Assembly (NCBI RefSeq): GCF_004208415.1
Contig: NZ_CP035758.1
Location: 248,001-312,000 of the forward strand
From: Ktedonosporobacter rubrisoli
Lineage (GTDB): Bacteria > Chloroflexota > Ktedonobacteria > Ktedonobacterales > Ktedonobacteraceae
DNA length: 64,000 bases
Direction: 5' to 3'
Of the stretch, positions 40,861-51,286 are shown in pieces. Both the position numbers and the translations under genes were made by a program. Within the stretch, counting starts at the first letter, position 1. Each line of letters opens with the position of its first letter. A model generated the notes under the pieces. The model searched no databases, was not told where the DNA came from, and was given only the letters and a program-made list of their open reading frames with translations.

Positions 40861-41805
40861 CTACGAGAATATAAAGGCGGCCAGAAGCATAATCAGGGCC
40901 ACCAGGACGCCAGCTTCACCTGTCCATAGTGTGGCATGAACGCCGCGCGTTGCATAGTCAAAGCCTCTAGGAATGATAACATTCCAGGAGGCGTGAACTG
41001 TAATCGCCGGCCAAATGCTCTCACTTTCCAGGCGCAGGCGCGCAATGATAAAGCCAAAGGCAATCAAGACAAGCATAAAGATACTGGCCGTAAAAACCCT
41101 ATGAGAGCTGGTGAAATACAGCCCGGTAAGAATCAGCGGTAGGTGCCAGAGCCCCCAGATGACGCCGCTCAGCAGGACCGGACAGGGAATACGGGCATCG
41201 ATCAGGCGCGTCAGCATATAACCGCGCCAGCCTAGCTCCTCTCCAGCTGCGGTGAGAGCCGAGGGGATCGTCATTATTGTGGAGAGGACAAGCAGATGGA
41301 GGGCAAAATGGAGAGAAGTGGACAGGCTTGTGGCTCTGGTTGGAAAGCTGAATTGAGCCAGACCCGTGATCCAGGCTATGCCATAGGCGAGTAATCCAAT
41401 AATCGTGGGAAAGAGGAGGGCAATAATAATAGCCTTCAGGCCTTTCCATTGGCCAGGAGCCAGGTGCACTATTCTTTTTAACTGGCCCATTGGTCGTGTT
41501 GCGAGAAGAGAAGGGCTAACGAGAGCCAGGCTTTCCGGCAGATATTGTTCTTGTGGCCAGAAGCGAAAAGAGATGTCGGCCATGCCTTCGTGCAGGATCA
41601 GGCGTGTAAGGAGCGCTGCGAGGCCAGGCATCCACATCAGGAGAGCCGTCCAGCGCATGTCTCTTGTCACGATTATCAGACCCTCACTGAGGGCGGATAA
41701 CGGCACAAGCAGAGAGAAGAAGAGCACAAGCCCATGCCTGGCCAGCTGCACGCGCTGGCGTTCTCCTTCGCCGCGAGAAGTGCCAGGAGTTGATGGCGTA
41801 ATCAA
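40861..41805 (-). CDS. CPBP-family intramembrane metalloprotease
   Basis: The 314-residue protein has about eight hydrophobic helices and the three CPBP/Abi motifs: GEELGWRGYML with the Glu-Glu pair and Arg, LWHLPLILTG with the His, and HASWNVI with the last His/Asn. Such proteases (Rce1-like) cleave prenylated or leader peptides within the membrane or give bacteriocin self-immunity. The start is a TTG with only a modest AAAGG upstream, so the true N-terminus may be shorter. Confidence 0.88.
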   Translation of the reverse strand: MITPSTPGTSRGEGERQRVQLARHGLVLFFSLLVPLSALSEGLIIVTRDMRWTALLMWMPGLAALLTRLILHEGMADISFRFWPQEQYLPESLALVSPSLLATRPMGQLKRIVHLAPGQWKGLKAIIIALLFPTIIGLLAYGIAWITGLAQFSFPTRATSLSTSLHFALHLLVLSTIMTIPSALTAAGEELGWRGYMLTRLIDARIPCPVLLSGVIWGLWHLPLILTGLYFTSSHRVFTASIFMLVLIAFGFIIARLRLESESIWPAITVHASWNVIIPRGFDYATRGVHATLWTGEAGVLVALIMLLAAFIFS

Positions 41806-42017
41806 AGATTTTAACCTTTACTTCAATCCGAGGTTGCTGCTGTTATTAAACAATAACTTCAATTAGAATTCAAGATAGAGCAGCAGATATTTGCATGAGG
41901 GGAGCAAGCAGGGTCAGTATCCAGAAGACGATACCATGCTTCTGGATACCTGTTCCTGCCAGCCTGCGATCTAAGCGAGAAGAATTTAGTGCATACGAGA
42001 AACCAAGGCATTTGGCA

Positions 42018-43535
42018 CTATGTATCTATGCTATCTCCAACCGCAGTGGCCGTGCTGATTGGCTTAGGAAGCTCACCTGCCAGGCGGCTATGGCGCATTC
42101 CATATAGGGCATAGATCACTATACCTAAAATGAGCCAGATAACGAAACGCAGCCAGGTAATCAATGGAAGGCTTATCATCAGGTAACCGCACACAATAAT
42201 AGCCAGGATTGGCACAAAGGGAACAAGCGGCGTGCGGAAAGCGCGCGGCAAGTCAGGGCGTGTACGACGCAAGATGACCACTGCGGCCGAGACCAGGACA
42301 AAGGCCAGCAGCGTACCAATATTGACGAGCTCGGCAACGGCATTAATCGGAGTCACAGCGGCAACGATGGCCACAACAATACCAATACAGAGCGTGATGC
42401 GATATGGCGTGCCAAAGCGCGGATGCACGCGCGAGAACCAGGAGGGTAAGAGATGATCGCGACTCATCGCGAAGAAGACGCGGCTCTGTCCCAGCAGCAA
42501 AACAAGAATTACCGCCGTCAGACCGCACACAGCCCCCACAGAGACCAGGCCTGCAGCCCAGGATAGACCAATTGCCACAAATGCTGTCGCCATGGGAGCC
42601 GCCGTATTCAGGCTTGGATAAGGAACAATGCCCGTCATAACAAGGGAGACCAGGATATAGAGGATGGTACAAACAGTCAAAGAGCAAATGATACCAATCG
42701 GGAGATCGCGCTGTGGATGGCGCGTCTCTTCTGCTGCCGTGGCCACGACATCAAAGCCAATATAAGCAAAGAAGACAGTTGCGGCTCCTGAGACGATGCC
42801 CGTCAGGCCAAAGGAGCTCTGCTTGAGGCCAAAGAGCAGCTGCACAAGCGGCGTTTCCAGCGAAGTGCCACCACCGCTAGTAATAGGCTGGGCCGGCGGA
42901 ATGAAGGGTGACCAGTTAATGGATTTGATAAAAAATGCGCCGACCACAATAAAGAAGACCACAACTGCAAGTTTGATTGTGGTGACGATTACATTAAGGC
43001 TTGAGCTGATACGAATTCCGCGCGTGAGAACCAGGGTAAGAAAAAGCGCAATGAGGGCCGCAGGCAGGTTAAGAATGCCCACGGGAGGAGCATTGGTAAG
43101 GGCCGCCGGTAGCGTAATCCCCAGCGCTTTCAAAATCTCCTGGATATATTGCGACCATCCGATAGAGACTGCGGCAGCCCCTACACTTAACTCTAGAATG
43201 AGATCCCAGCCAATAATCCAGGCCAGAAACTCACCAAGGGTTGCATAGGCAAAAGTATAGGCGCTGCCCGCCACTGGTACAGCACTGGCAAATTCGGCAT
43301 AGCAGAGTGCCGCCAGTGCGCAGGCGATGCCTGATACCACAAAAGAGATAGCTATGGCGGGACCCGCTTTCGTAGCTGCGGCCACGCCAGTCAATACGAA
43401 GATCCCAGTACCCACAACAACGCCGATGCCAAAGACCGTCAGATCCAGCGGACCAAGCTCTTTGCGCAACGCATGCTCAGGAGCTTCTGTATCGCGCAGA
43501 CATTGCGCGATAGATTTTGTGCGCCATAAACTCAA
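42018..43535 (-). CDS. APC-family amino-acid permease (cationic amino-acid transporter-like)
   Basis: The 505-residue protein has about 12-13 helices. The conserved helix-1 motif GIGVVVGTGIFVLTG and the helix-3 region CYAEFASAVPVAGSAYTF are typical of CAT/YfnA-type transporters, as is the N-terminal ELGPLDLTVFG. AAGGAG lies seven bases before the TTG start. It should import or exchange amino acids across the cytoplasmic membrane; substrate specificity cannot be read. Confidence 0.93.
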   Translation of the reverse strand: MSLWRTKSIAQCLRDTEAPEHALRKELGPLDLTVFGIGVVVGTGIFVLTGVAAATKAGPAIAISFVVSGIACALAALCYAEFASAVPVAGSAYTFAYATLGEFLAWIIGWDLILELSVGAAAVSIGWSQYIQEILKALGITLPAALTNAPPVGILNLPAALIALFLTLVLTRGIRISSSLNVIVTTIKLAVVVFFIVVGAFFIKSINWSPFIPPAQPITSGGGTSLETPLVQLLFGLKQSSFGLTGIVSGAATVFFAYIGFDVVATAAEETRHPQRDLPIGIICSLTVCTILYILVSLVMTGIVPYPSLNTAAPMATAFVAIGLSWAAGLVSVGAVCGLTAVILVLLLGQSRVFFAMSRDHLLPSWFSRVHPRFGTPYRITLCIGIVVAIVAAVTPINAVAELVNIGTLLAFVLVSAAVVILRRTRPDLPRAFRTPLVPFVPILAIIVCGYLMISLPLITWLRFVIWLILGIVIYALYGMRHSRLAGELPKPISTATAVGDSIDT

Positions 43536-43751
43536 GATATTTCTCCTTACTCTAGCGAAGCTTGTCTATTTGCCTCTCATCCATTTACTTAAGCGTATTG
43601 AAGAGATGCTAGCATCATCTACAATATAGAATAAGAAGAAGGAGAAATCGGATAAATGGGGATGTGCGCTATACAGCTCGATTATGACGCAGAGCCTGCC
43701 GGGTACAGCATCCTTTCAGTTCCATGCTTTTTCAAGCCGAGTGATGTCCTC

Positions 43752-45896
43752 TTATATCTTCCAGATCAAGATTGTAACATCGCTATCGGCATAGGAGGCA
43801 CCTAGCCATTGACCATCAGGTGACCAGGCCAGCATCTGCACCCTTTTCTGTATAGAAGGACTAATCAGCGTACGTACCGGGAGAGCCCCAGGCTGGCCAT
43901 TCCATAGATAGATCTTGCCGTCTGTCGTACCAACGGCGAACATCCCCTTATCGGCCTTTGGATAGGCGGCAAGACAGCTAAATACCTTAGCATCCTTAGG
44001 AATACCAAAGCGCAGCACATCATCTGATCGGCGGGTCAGATCCCAACTCAGTACATAGTGGGAGCCGGTCAAGTTGGAAGCAACGCCGACCAGCCGCTTG
44101 CCATCGCCAGACCAGACAACTCCATGAATAGTGTTCAACTGTTCTATAAGGCGGTCTGGCTGCTGCTGCTTCCAGACAACCTGCCCGCCAGCAATCTCAG
44201 CCTGACCCAGGAGAATGCGATCATTGCAGGCCAGGGCGACGTGGGTAGCGTCCGAGGATATAGCTAGCGACTGTTCATTAGATGGGACCCCAATCTCGAT
44301 GGTAGCCATATCATATATAGCAGCCGAGGCTTTGATCACGAGAGGTTGCGCTCTGAGCTGGGGTTGGGTGATATCCCACATACCAAGGTAGAAAGAATCA
44401 TCGCTGCTCGATTCTTCCCAGGTAACTATCACATATCTGCTAGCGAGCCAGCCAATTCCTTTAACAAAGAGAAAAGAGGGGTGGCTTCCCTTGCTATGCT
44501 GAGAAGGAAGCTTGATTCCCTTCTCGAAGCCAGATAATTGGCTACTGAGATCGGCAGAATAGATAGTGAGATACGGGCTCAAATCTGACGTTGTAGCGAT
44601 CAAGGCCAGATGCTTGCCATCCTGCGACCAGGCCGCCGTTGTAGTGATAGGTGCTTTGCTTAGTGTGTAGGAGCTTTTATACTCATCCTGGTTCTGGAGG
44701 CGGAATTCATCGATATTCCACAGCTTGATAGTACTCTCACTACCGCAGGCTGTCGTCAAAACATTCTTATCAGGCCTCCAGAACAAAGCGTCGGGAGGGG
44801 TCCGTAGATCGCGCAATACCATCGCCGGCTCCTTTGGGCTCAATGGCCTGTTTGCCGTCTGCAGAGGTGGAGTTTTACGGCTCATGGCCCAGATCCCGCC
44901 AGCGGCCCCGCCAAGCACAAGCACACTCGCGGCCCCAATCAGCATATTGCGCCGCGAGAGGAGGTTTCCGGCGCTCTCCAGGGCAGGAGTAGGGGCGACT
45001 GAGGACCCAGGAGTAACGGGAAGCATGTCCTCAGCATCAAGAGAGCGCGCCAGGGCAGCGACAAACTCGCGCGCGCTAGCATAGCGCTCCTCCGGTTTTT
45101 TCGCCAGCCCACGCAACAGCACGGCTTCACACTCTTCCGGCAGATCTGGATTCCACTGCCGAGGAGGCGGAGGCGGTTGCACGAGGTGCTGAACAATAGT
45201 GGCATAGGTAGTTTCAGCTTGAAAGGGCGGGCGACCGGCCACGAACTGATAGGCAATCACCGCCAGACTATAGCTATCGCTGGCAGTGGTCGGCTTGCCC
45301 TGGGCCTGTTCAGGCGCGATATAGAGCGGCGTTCCTACCATCAGCCCGGCCTCTTGCGCCTCTTCATCGCGGGCAAACATAAGCGCGATGCCAAAGTCAG
45401 CCAGGAGCAGAGAGCCCTCTGAGCGCAGCAGCATGTTGGCCGGCTTGATATCGCGATGGATCATGCCCTTGGTATGCGCATAGTCGATAGCTTCAGCAGC
45501 CTGTAGCAGGAAGGCCAGCACCTCTCGGTGGTGGAAACCATCGCCGGAGGCGCTGCGTCGCTCGATAAGATCAGCCAGTGAGCCAGCGCTGATATAAGGC
45601 ATGACCAGATAGTAGATCACCAGGCCGCTGGGAAAACGCTGCTCACCATAGTCATGCACTGGCAAGATATGCGGATGGTTGAGCGATGCGACCACCTGCG
45701 CTTCACGTGCGAAGAGGGCCGCATCCTCCTCCTTGTACTGGTTCTGGGGAGGTAACATCTTAATCGCCACCTGGCGATGCAGCTGTGGATCTTCAGCCAG
45801 CCAGACCTCGCCCATGCCGCCGCGCCCAACTCTCTTAAGCAGATGATAACGTCCGAGCTGCATGTCAGTATGGGCTAACGAATTCTGTTGTACCAT
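43752..45896 (-). CDS. serine/threonine protein kinase with C-terminal WD40-like domain (active-site intact)
   Basis: The kinase domain (about residues 10-280) keeps all key elements: the Gly loop VGRGGMGEVW, Lys in QVAIKMLPP, Glu in FAREAQ, HRDIKPAN and DFGIAL. A Pro-rich linker and one membrane helix (RNMLIGAASVLVLGGAAGG) follow. The external C-terminal half has WD40-like strands ending in MLAWSPDGQWLGASYADS. AGGAG before the ATG at 45896 fixes the start. It is the last of three kinase/WD40 paralogs on this strand. Confidence 0.9.
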   Translation of the reverse strand: MVQQNSLAHTDMQLGRYHLLKRVGRGGMGEVWLAEDPQLHRQVAIKMLPPQNQYKEEDAALFAREAQVVASLNHPHILPVHDYGEQRFPSGLVIYYLVMPYISAGSLADLIERRSASGDGFHHREVLAFLLQAAEAIDYAHTKGMIHRDIKPANMLLRSEGSLLLADFGIALMFARDEEAQEAGLMVGTPLYIAPEQAQGKPTTASDSYSLAVIAYQFVAGRPPFQAETTYATIVQHLVQPPPPPRQWNPDLPEECEAVLLRGLAKKPEERYASAREFVAALARSLDAEDMLPVTPGSSVAPTPALESAGNLLSRRNMLIGAASVLVLGGAAGGIWAMSRKTPPLQTANRPLSPKEPAMVLRDLRTPPDALFWRPDKNVLTTACGSESTIKLWNIDEFRLQNQDEYKSSYTLSKAPITTTAAWSQDGKHLALIATTSDLSPYLTIYSADLSSQLSGFEKGIKLPSQHSKGSHPSFLFVKGIGWLASRYVIVTWEESSSDDSFYLGMWDITQPQLRAQPLVIKASAAIYDMATIEIGVPSNEQSLAISSDATHVALACNDRILLGQAEIAGGQVVWKQQQPDRLIEQLNTIHGVVWSGDGKRLVGVASNLTGSHYVLSWDLTRRSDDVLRFGIPKDAKVFSCLAAYPKADKGMFAVGTTDGKIYLWNGQPGALPVRTLISPSIQKRVQMLAWSPDGQWLGASYADSDVTILIWKI

Positions 45897-45909
45897 TTGC
45901 ATCTCCTGT

Positions 45910-48285
45910 TCACTTCTCATCAGCATCTACCTGCCAGACTATAATAGTATTGTCAGCAGAGCCGGTCGCCAGGTAGCGTCCGTCAGGGGACCAGGATATA
46001 GCTAAAATGCTGCCTGAGTGGGCATTCGCTGTGCCTGGAGGTGGAAAAAGGTAATCCTGCACATGCCCGCCCTCTTGATCTTTCTTCACCTGCTTCTTCT
46101 GCAAGTCCCAGGCGGCCATCGTAGAAAATGCCTGTGAATATCCTGCAATAATGTATCGACCGTTAGGAGACCAGTTAAAGCTATAGACTTGCGGAACCCA
46201 ATTTGGAAAAGCTGTAGTATCTTTGGGCGGTGTGTAAGCGTCTTTGTTGTCAGTGCTCAATACATCAAGTACCTTGCTAGAGCGCACATCAACGAGCACT
46301 ATCGTTTCAATAACACCAACTGCCACAACATGCGGATCTTGCGGAGACCAGCGCAGTATGGCCGCCTTGAGATCCGGAGCATTGGATTTTGGCTTGCGGT
46401 ACGGAAGCTTGATAGTTTTTGTCGTGGCGTGGGTTTTGACATCCCAGACGATCAATTCCAGGAAATTTGTAAGACCTGCAATCATCGTACCGTCACAGGA
46501 CCAGCCTATCACGCCTAGCATTTCGCTGGTACCATCCCCAGCTTTTAACGAGCTATGAGACAGGCTAGCAATCGACTTTGCCGGTTGGTTTTGCCGCCAG
46601 AGCTGCACCGTAATCTGTCCCTGCAGCGTGGAATCAATGGCAGCCAGCAGATCCGAATGTGGACCCGATAAAGCATCAAGATAGAAATGAAAAGGATCTG
46701 TATAGTTAGTGGGATTCGTATATTGCTGACGCGTCTCTTTAGCCGAGAATGGATCGAGAAGCTCAAACGGTCCATTTGAGGCACTTGAAACTATGAGCTT
46801 GCGTCCATCGCTAGTCCAGTTCAGACCATTGAATGGAATACCATTGGGAAATTTCCATTCGCGCGTCGGGCTGCTTATCACTTGTAACGTAGCTGGTTTC
46901 TTCTGCAAGATACTACCAACATCCCATAACCTCACTTGAGTATCTAAGCCCGCTGAAGCAAGATAGCGCCCGCTGTTATCCCAGGCAACATTCATGACAG
47001 CTTTCTCGGGTCCGGTGAGATGAATGAGGGGTTTGCCTGGCGTAAAGTGCTGCGGTCCTGGAGGAAGCTTCGCCGCAGATAACCTGGGCCAGAGGTTCAG
47101 CAGCGTCACCCCGCCAGCAACAAGCACAGCTGCAGATGCGCCGCCAATCAGCACAGTCCGGCGCTTCAATTTCCGCTCTCGTCTCTCTCCTTGCTGATCA
47201 GTTTCCGCTGGGATCTCCGGCAAAGCTTCAGTGGTTATCTTCATCGGGGCCATTACCTTTTTTCGTGCCGTTGTTTCGACGGCAGCAGTAAGAGGTGATG
47301 ATTGCTGCTCCGACTGCAGTGTTGGTAGCTCCGACGAAATCTGTGTGGACACCGTGGAGATCTCGCCCGCAAAACTGTTGTTCCAGGGAGCGATAAGGGT
47401 TGTGTCAGGATCATCGCGTGGGTCGAGAGGCAAGCCTTGCCAGGCCCGATTCAGCGCGTTCACCAGCGCAGAGCAGGAAGCATAGCGCTTCTGGGGCTGG
47501 TGCGAGAGCGCTTTCAAAAGCGCGATTTCCATAGGTGACGATAAGGTAGGATTGAAGCGACCGGGCGACGGCGGAGCAAGGGTGAGCTGTTGGAGCAGCA
47601 AGCTATATGGATTGTCTTTTCCCTCGAAAGGCAGGCGACCGGCGAAAAGTTGATAGGCAATGACGGCCAGGCTATAACGATCGCTGGCGGCCTCCGTCCT
47701 GCCCTGTGCCTGCTCGGGAGCCAGATAAGGCAAATCGACGCTTTGCGTGCGGCTAACGGTAACGTCGCTACTTTGTAGTTGGGTGAGGCCAAAATCGCTA
47801 ACTAGCAAACGCATGCCGTCCAGCAGCAAGCTGCCTGGTTGGAGCCCGCCGTGTATCACCTGCTGGCTATGGGCATAGTCGATAGCGTTTGCCGCCTGGG
47901 AGAGGTGGCGAAGCGCTTCTGAAGCCTGAAGAGTCCCTGTGGAGCGATCAAGCCTGGCACGTAGCGTTGTGGCCCGCTCTAGATAGGGATATACCAGAAA
48001 GGGGATGACCTCGTTCTGCTTGCCATCCTGCACGCCAGAGTTATACACAGGCAGGATATGAGGATGCTCCAGATTAGCGGCAACCTGTGCCATCTGCGCA
48101 AAGAGATGCAGATACTCATAAGCAGTAGTGGCAACGCCTGGCAGGAGCCTCAGAACCACGAGGCGTTGCTGCTGGCTCTCTTCGGCCAGCCAGAGATCGC
48201 CAAGCCTATCGCGCTTGAGCAAACGATGTATATGATATTGTTCGAACTGGCTCCCTTGCCAGTCGACAGACTGATATATTTGCAT
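45910..48285 (-). CDS. pseudokinase with C-terminal WD40 domain
   Basis: The 791-residue protein has the same layout as its neighbours: kinase-like domain, helix (RRTVLIGGASAAVLVAGGVT) and six or so WD40 units (AVMNVAWDNSGRYLASAGLD ... ISWSPDGRYLATGSADN). The active site is lost. The Gly loop is LKRDRLGDLW, the Lys is Arg or Leu (LVVLRLL), the helix-C Glu is Met, and HRDIKPAN is replaced by HGGLQPGS; only DFG remains. AAGGG precedes the ATG at 48285. It may be an allosteric partner of the flanking kinases. Confidence 0.87.
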   Translation of the reverse strand: MQIYQSVDWQGSQFEQYHIHRLLKRDRLGDLWLAEESQQQRLVVLRLLPGVATTAYEYLHLFAQMAQVAANLEHPHILPVYNSGVQDGKQNEVIPFLVYPYLERATTLRARLDRSTGTLQASEALRHLSQAANAIDYAHSQQVIHGGLQPGSLLLDGMRLLVSDFGLTQLQSSDVTVSRTQSVDLPYLAPEQAQGRTEAASDRYSLAVIAYQLFAGRLPFEGKDNPYSLLLQQLTLAPPSPGRFNPTLSSPMEIALLKALSHQPQKRYASCSALVNALNRAWQGLPLDPRDDPDTTLIAPWNNSFAGEISTVSTQISSELPTLQSEQQSSPLTAAVETTARKKVMAPMKITTEALPEIPAETDQQGERRERKLKRRTVLIGGASAAVLVAGGVTLLNLWPRLSAAKLPPGPQHFTPGKPLIHLTGPEKAVMNVAWDNSGRYLASAGLDTQVRLWDVGSILQKKPATLQVISSPTREWKFPNGIPFNGLNWTSDGRKLIVSSASNGPFELLDPFSAKETRQQYTNPTNYTDPFHFYLDALSGPHSDLLAAIDSTLQGQITVQLWRQNQPAKSIASLSHSSLKAGDGTSEMLGVIGWSCDGTMIAGLTNFLELIVWDVKTHATTKTIKLPYRKPKSNAPDLKAAILRWSPQDPHVVAVGVIETIVLVDVRSSKVLDVLSTDNKDAYTPPKDTTAFPNWVPQVYSFNWSPNGRYIIAGYSQAFSTMAAWDLQKKQVKKDQEGGHVQDYLFPPPGTANAHSGSILAISWSPDGRYLATGSADNTIIVWQVDADEK

Positions 48286-48370
48286 ACGAAATACCCTTCG
48301 TGTTGTCCAATTCAATTGGGTTCATATCCAGCTTCATACAATGGCACTGTTAAAGTTGAAAGCCTTGTAC

Positions 48371-50449
48371 TCACACGTTCCAGAGGGCAATTGATGCGGC
48401 ACTATCAGCATAACTGGCGGCCAGCCATGAGCCATCAGGTGACCAGTCCAGCGAAATAACCCGCCCTTTGATATCGCCACCATGTAAGATACGAATGGGA
48501 AGTTGACCCACCTTGTCGTCCCAGAGATAGACCTTACCGTCTTGTGTCCCTGCTGCATACAGATCTTTCTGATTGTTGGGGTGAGCGGCAAGAGCCGTAA
48601 AGCCAGGCGGATTGTTCAGCACACTGCTTACATTAACTGGTTTGTTCGGGTTAGGGCTGTCAATGTTCCAGCCCACAAACACATCAGGCTTCCCCTTCGT
48701 AATGCTAAAGAGAGATTCCCCGTGCCCACCACCTGATACCAAGAACCAGAGCAACTCATCGATGGCGTTACCGCTGTGCTGGCCTGGCAGATACTGCAAT
48801 AGACCAAAGGAGGCGGGTTTCCACTGAAAAGCATTGCCTGCCAGTTCAACCGTGCCCACCAGCGCACCTTGCGTAGTTCCGATGGCCAGACGAGAGCCAT
48901 CGTGTGAGACTGCCAGGCTGCGATAGATTCCTTCATAATCGGATGGCGACAAGACACCACTGAGGGAAATCGGCGAAAGCTGCAACTCGGGCTTCTGCGT
49001 GTCCCATAGGCCCAGCGCAAAGCTTTGTGCATTATCATTTTTTGGCGTATAGAGAGCAGCTAACAACGTTTGTTTGGTCCAGCCGAGCCCATTCAACTGC
49101 GCGGCGGGGAGAGAGAAACCTTGTTCTAATCCTGCCGCCGGAGCGCTTAGATCAGAACGATAGACATCGATTTTAGGGCGTCCCTGAGCATCTACGCCAG
49201 CGAGGGCGATGAAGCGGGCATCAGGCGCCCAGGCCAGGGCAAGCTGTATGCGCTGTAGATCTTTGCTTGCCGTGCTTTGACTGATTGTCTGTTGGTTACC
49301 AAACACTGGCAGGTTCCATAACTTAACTGTGGAATCTCCATTGCTGGCCGAAGCCAGTACAAGGTTACCAGGCACGGGAAGCCAGGCCAGCGTATGGGCA
49401 GGTTTGCTATGGCCGCGCAGAATTTTGGTCGGTGCATCAGCTGCGGGAAGCGCTGACGTTGATGCTGAGGCAGCCATAAAAGGCAGATGGCCAGTGACTG
49501 CGGCCCAGACGCCTCCTGTACCTATCAGCGCTGCCGCGGTGCCAGCAACCAATAGATAGCGGCGCGTGATCCCCCTGCCCGTCGAGGTGGAAGTATGCAG
49601 TGAGGGGGTCAGCGCTTCCACAAATTCGCGCGCGCTCGGATAGCGTTCCTCCTGCCTTTTCGCCAGGCTACGCAGCAGCACTGCCTCGCAGGCGGGTGAA
49701 AGCTCAGGCTTCCAGCGACGAGGTGAGGGTGGCGGCTGAGTTGCGTGCAGGCTGCGCATAGCTTCGTCGGTCCTGGCCTGGAAAGGGAGGCGACCGGTCA
49801 GCAATTGATAGGCGACGACGGCCAGGCTATAACGATCGCTGGCCGGGACTGCCTGGCCCTGTGCCTGCTCTGGCGCGAGATATTCAGCAGTTCCTGAATA
49901 TGCCTCTTCCCTGGCAAGCTGAGAAGCTCTGGAAACGATGCGGGCGATTCCAAAATCGGTAAGCAGAAGCCAGAGATCGGGGCGCAGCAGCATGTTAGAC
50001 GGCTTGATATCACCATGCAAGGTACTTTGCGCATGAGCATAGTCGAGGGCCTCGGCTGCCTGCGAAAGTGCGTTTAGCGCCTCTTGCTGGGACAGATTGC
50101 GCTGTTTGAGCAGCTCAGCTAATGAGCCCCCTTCGATATATGGCATGACCAGATAGCTCCCGATCTGGCCATTTGAGCTCAAGCGCTCACCATAATCATG
50201 GATGGGCAAAATATGAGGGTGGTTGAGGGTAGCGATCGAACGCGCATAACTCTCAAAGCGCGCGGCATAGTCATGGTCCTGCTGAGCGCGAGGAGGCAAT
50301 ATCTTTATGACCACCTGGCGATGTAAACGAGGATCTTCAGCCAGCCAGATTTCACTAGAGATGCCATGCCCGATCTCCCCGAGTAGATGATAGCGCTCAG
50401 TTGCCTCGCCGCTTGCTTCCCGATAATCGAACTTTTCGTGTTTTTGCAT
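48371..50449 (-). CDS. serine/threonine kinase with WD40 domain, partly degenerate
   Basis: The 692-residue protein has the kinase Lys (VVIKILPP), catalytic Asp in HGDIKPSN (HGD instead of HRD) and DFGIARI. The Gly loop reads IGHGISSEIW without its third Gly, and the helix-C Glu position is Tyr (RFESYARS). A membrane helix (YLLVAGTAAALIGTGGVW) leads to a WD40-like outer domain. It may retain weak activity. It is the first gene of the three, 85 bases upstream of the pseudokinase, so the three are likely one operon. Confidence 0.87.
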   Translation of the reverse strand: MQKHEKFDYREASGEATERYHLLGEIGHGISSEIWLAEDPRLHRQVVIKILPPRAQQDHDYAARFESYARSIATLNHPHILPIHDYGERLSSNGQIGSYLVMPYIEGGSLAELLKQRNLSQQEALNALSQAAEALDYAHAQSTLHGDIKPSNMLLRPDLWLLLTDFGIARIVSRASQLAREEAYSGTAEYLAPEQAQGQAVPASDRYSLAVVAYQLLTGRLPFQARTDEAMRSLHATQPPPSPRRWKPELSPACEAVLLRSLAKRQEERYPSAREFVEALTPSLHTSTSTGRGITRRYLLVAGTAAALIGTGGVWAAVTGHLPFMAASASTSALPAADAPTKILRGHSKPAHTLAWLPVPGNLVLASASNGDSTVKLWNLPVFGNQQTISQSTASKDLQRIQLALAWAPDARFIALAGVDAQGRPKIDVYRSDLSAPAAGLEQGFSLPAAQLNGLGWTKQTLLAALYTPKNDNAQSFALGLWDTQKPELQLSPISLSGVLSPSDYEGIYRSLAVSHDGSRLAIGTTQGALVGTVELAGNAFQWKPASFGLLQYLPGQHSGNAIDELLWFLVSGGGHGESLFSITKGKPDVFVGWNIDSPNPNKPVNVSSVLNNPPGFTALAAHPNNQKDLYAAGTQDGKVYLWDDKVGQLPIRILHGGDIKGRVISLDWSPDGSWLAASYADSAASIALWNV

Positions 50450-50737
50450 ACTAAGTCACCGTAAAATATTCTACGATAATTATAGCAGAGCGAGGGTATT
50501 ACGAAAATGAAATAGCTCACATTGGCCTGAAGGTATATGTATATGCATGGACAGAATAAACCTGAGAGAAATAATTTCCAGAGCGAAGCAAAATATCCAT
50601 GAAATTGGCAGCCTGCCAGGCTTTCAATGTCATACACAATGAGTTCAAATGCCTCCTCTTTCAGGATAGGGCCAGGCTACGAGCAGTTATTGTCGCACGC
50701 AATAGCGCTCGTAAGATCTCAAAGGATAGCCGCTCTA

Positions 50738-51286
50738 TTAGATTGCCCCGGATGGTGTTCTACTAAAGCTGATGCTATCGGCAGTCTTTAGCGTAACAAA
50801 CCAGCCGTCCAGGATAGTATTGTGATGGGCAATGATCTGCGCTGCGCTAAGTATCTCATTATCCCAGGTACTATGCGCATCCTGAACCAGCGTGACATCG
50901 TATTCGAGGCTACTGGCACGTCTACAGGTCGTATCAACGCAGCAATCAGTCTGAATGCCGGTAACGATAAGATGCTTGATTTCATGTGCGCTGAGGACTT
51001 CGTGCAGGTTTGTGCCATAAAAAGAATCGGGCATACGCTTCTGGATTACCACCTCACCCTCACGTGGAGCAATCGCAGGATGGATTTGCCAGCCATCTGT
51101 ACCGATCTCCAGAGGGTGGCCGTGGTTGGGGCTGCCATGCTGAATATAGATGATGGGAATTTGGGCCTTGCGCGCCTTCTCAAGCAAGCTAGCGATCTTG
51201 CTTAAGATTTCCTGATCCTGATAGACTGGATCGTCCTCGGCAAACATACCGTTCTGCACATCGATAACGAGTATTGCTGTATTCAT
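50738..51286 (-). CDS. isochorismatase-family cysteine hydrolase
   Basis: The 182-residue protein has the triad of the family: Asp9 in AILVIDVQNGMF, Lys in VVIQKRMPDSFYGT and the Cys in VTGIQTDCCVDTTCR. Members hydrolyse amides such as nicotinamide, N-carbamoyl compounds or isochorismate. AGGAG precedes the ATG. There is no menaquinone or siderophore gene nearby, so a nicotinamidase/hydrolase-like role is more likely. Confidence 0.9.
   Translation of the reverse strand: MNTAILVIDVQNGMFAEDDPVYQDQEILSKIASLLEKARKAQIPIIYIQHGSPNHGHPLEIGTDGWQIHPAIAPREGEVVIQKRMPDSFYGTNLHEVLSAHEIKHLIVTGIQTDCCVDTTCRRASSLEYDVTLVQDAHSTWDNEILSAAQIIAHHNTILDGWFVTLKTADSISFSRTPSGAI

Noticed and set aside
43607..43618. Palindrome GATGCTAGCATC upstream of the permease, similar to the RHH palindrome core
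   Set aside because: Only the short TGCTAGCA core is shared, and that string recurs at unrelated places including inside genes.
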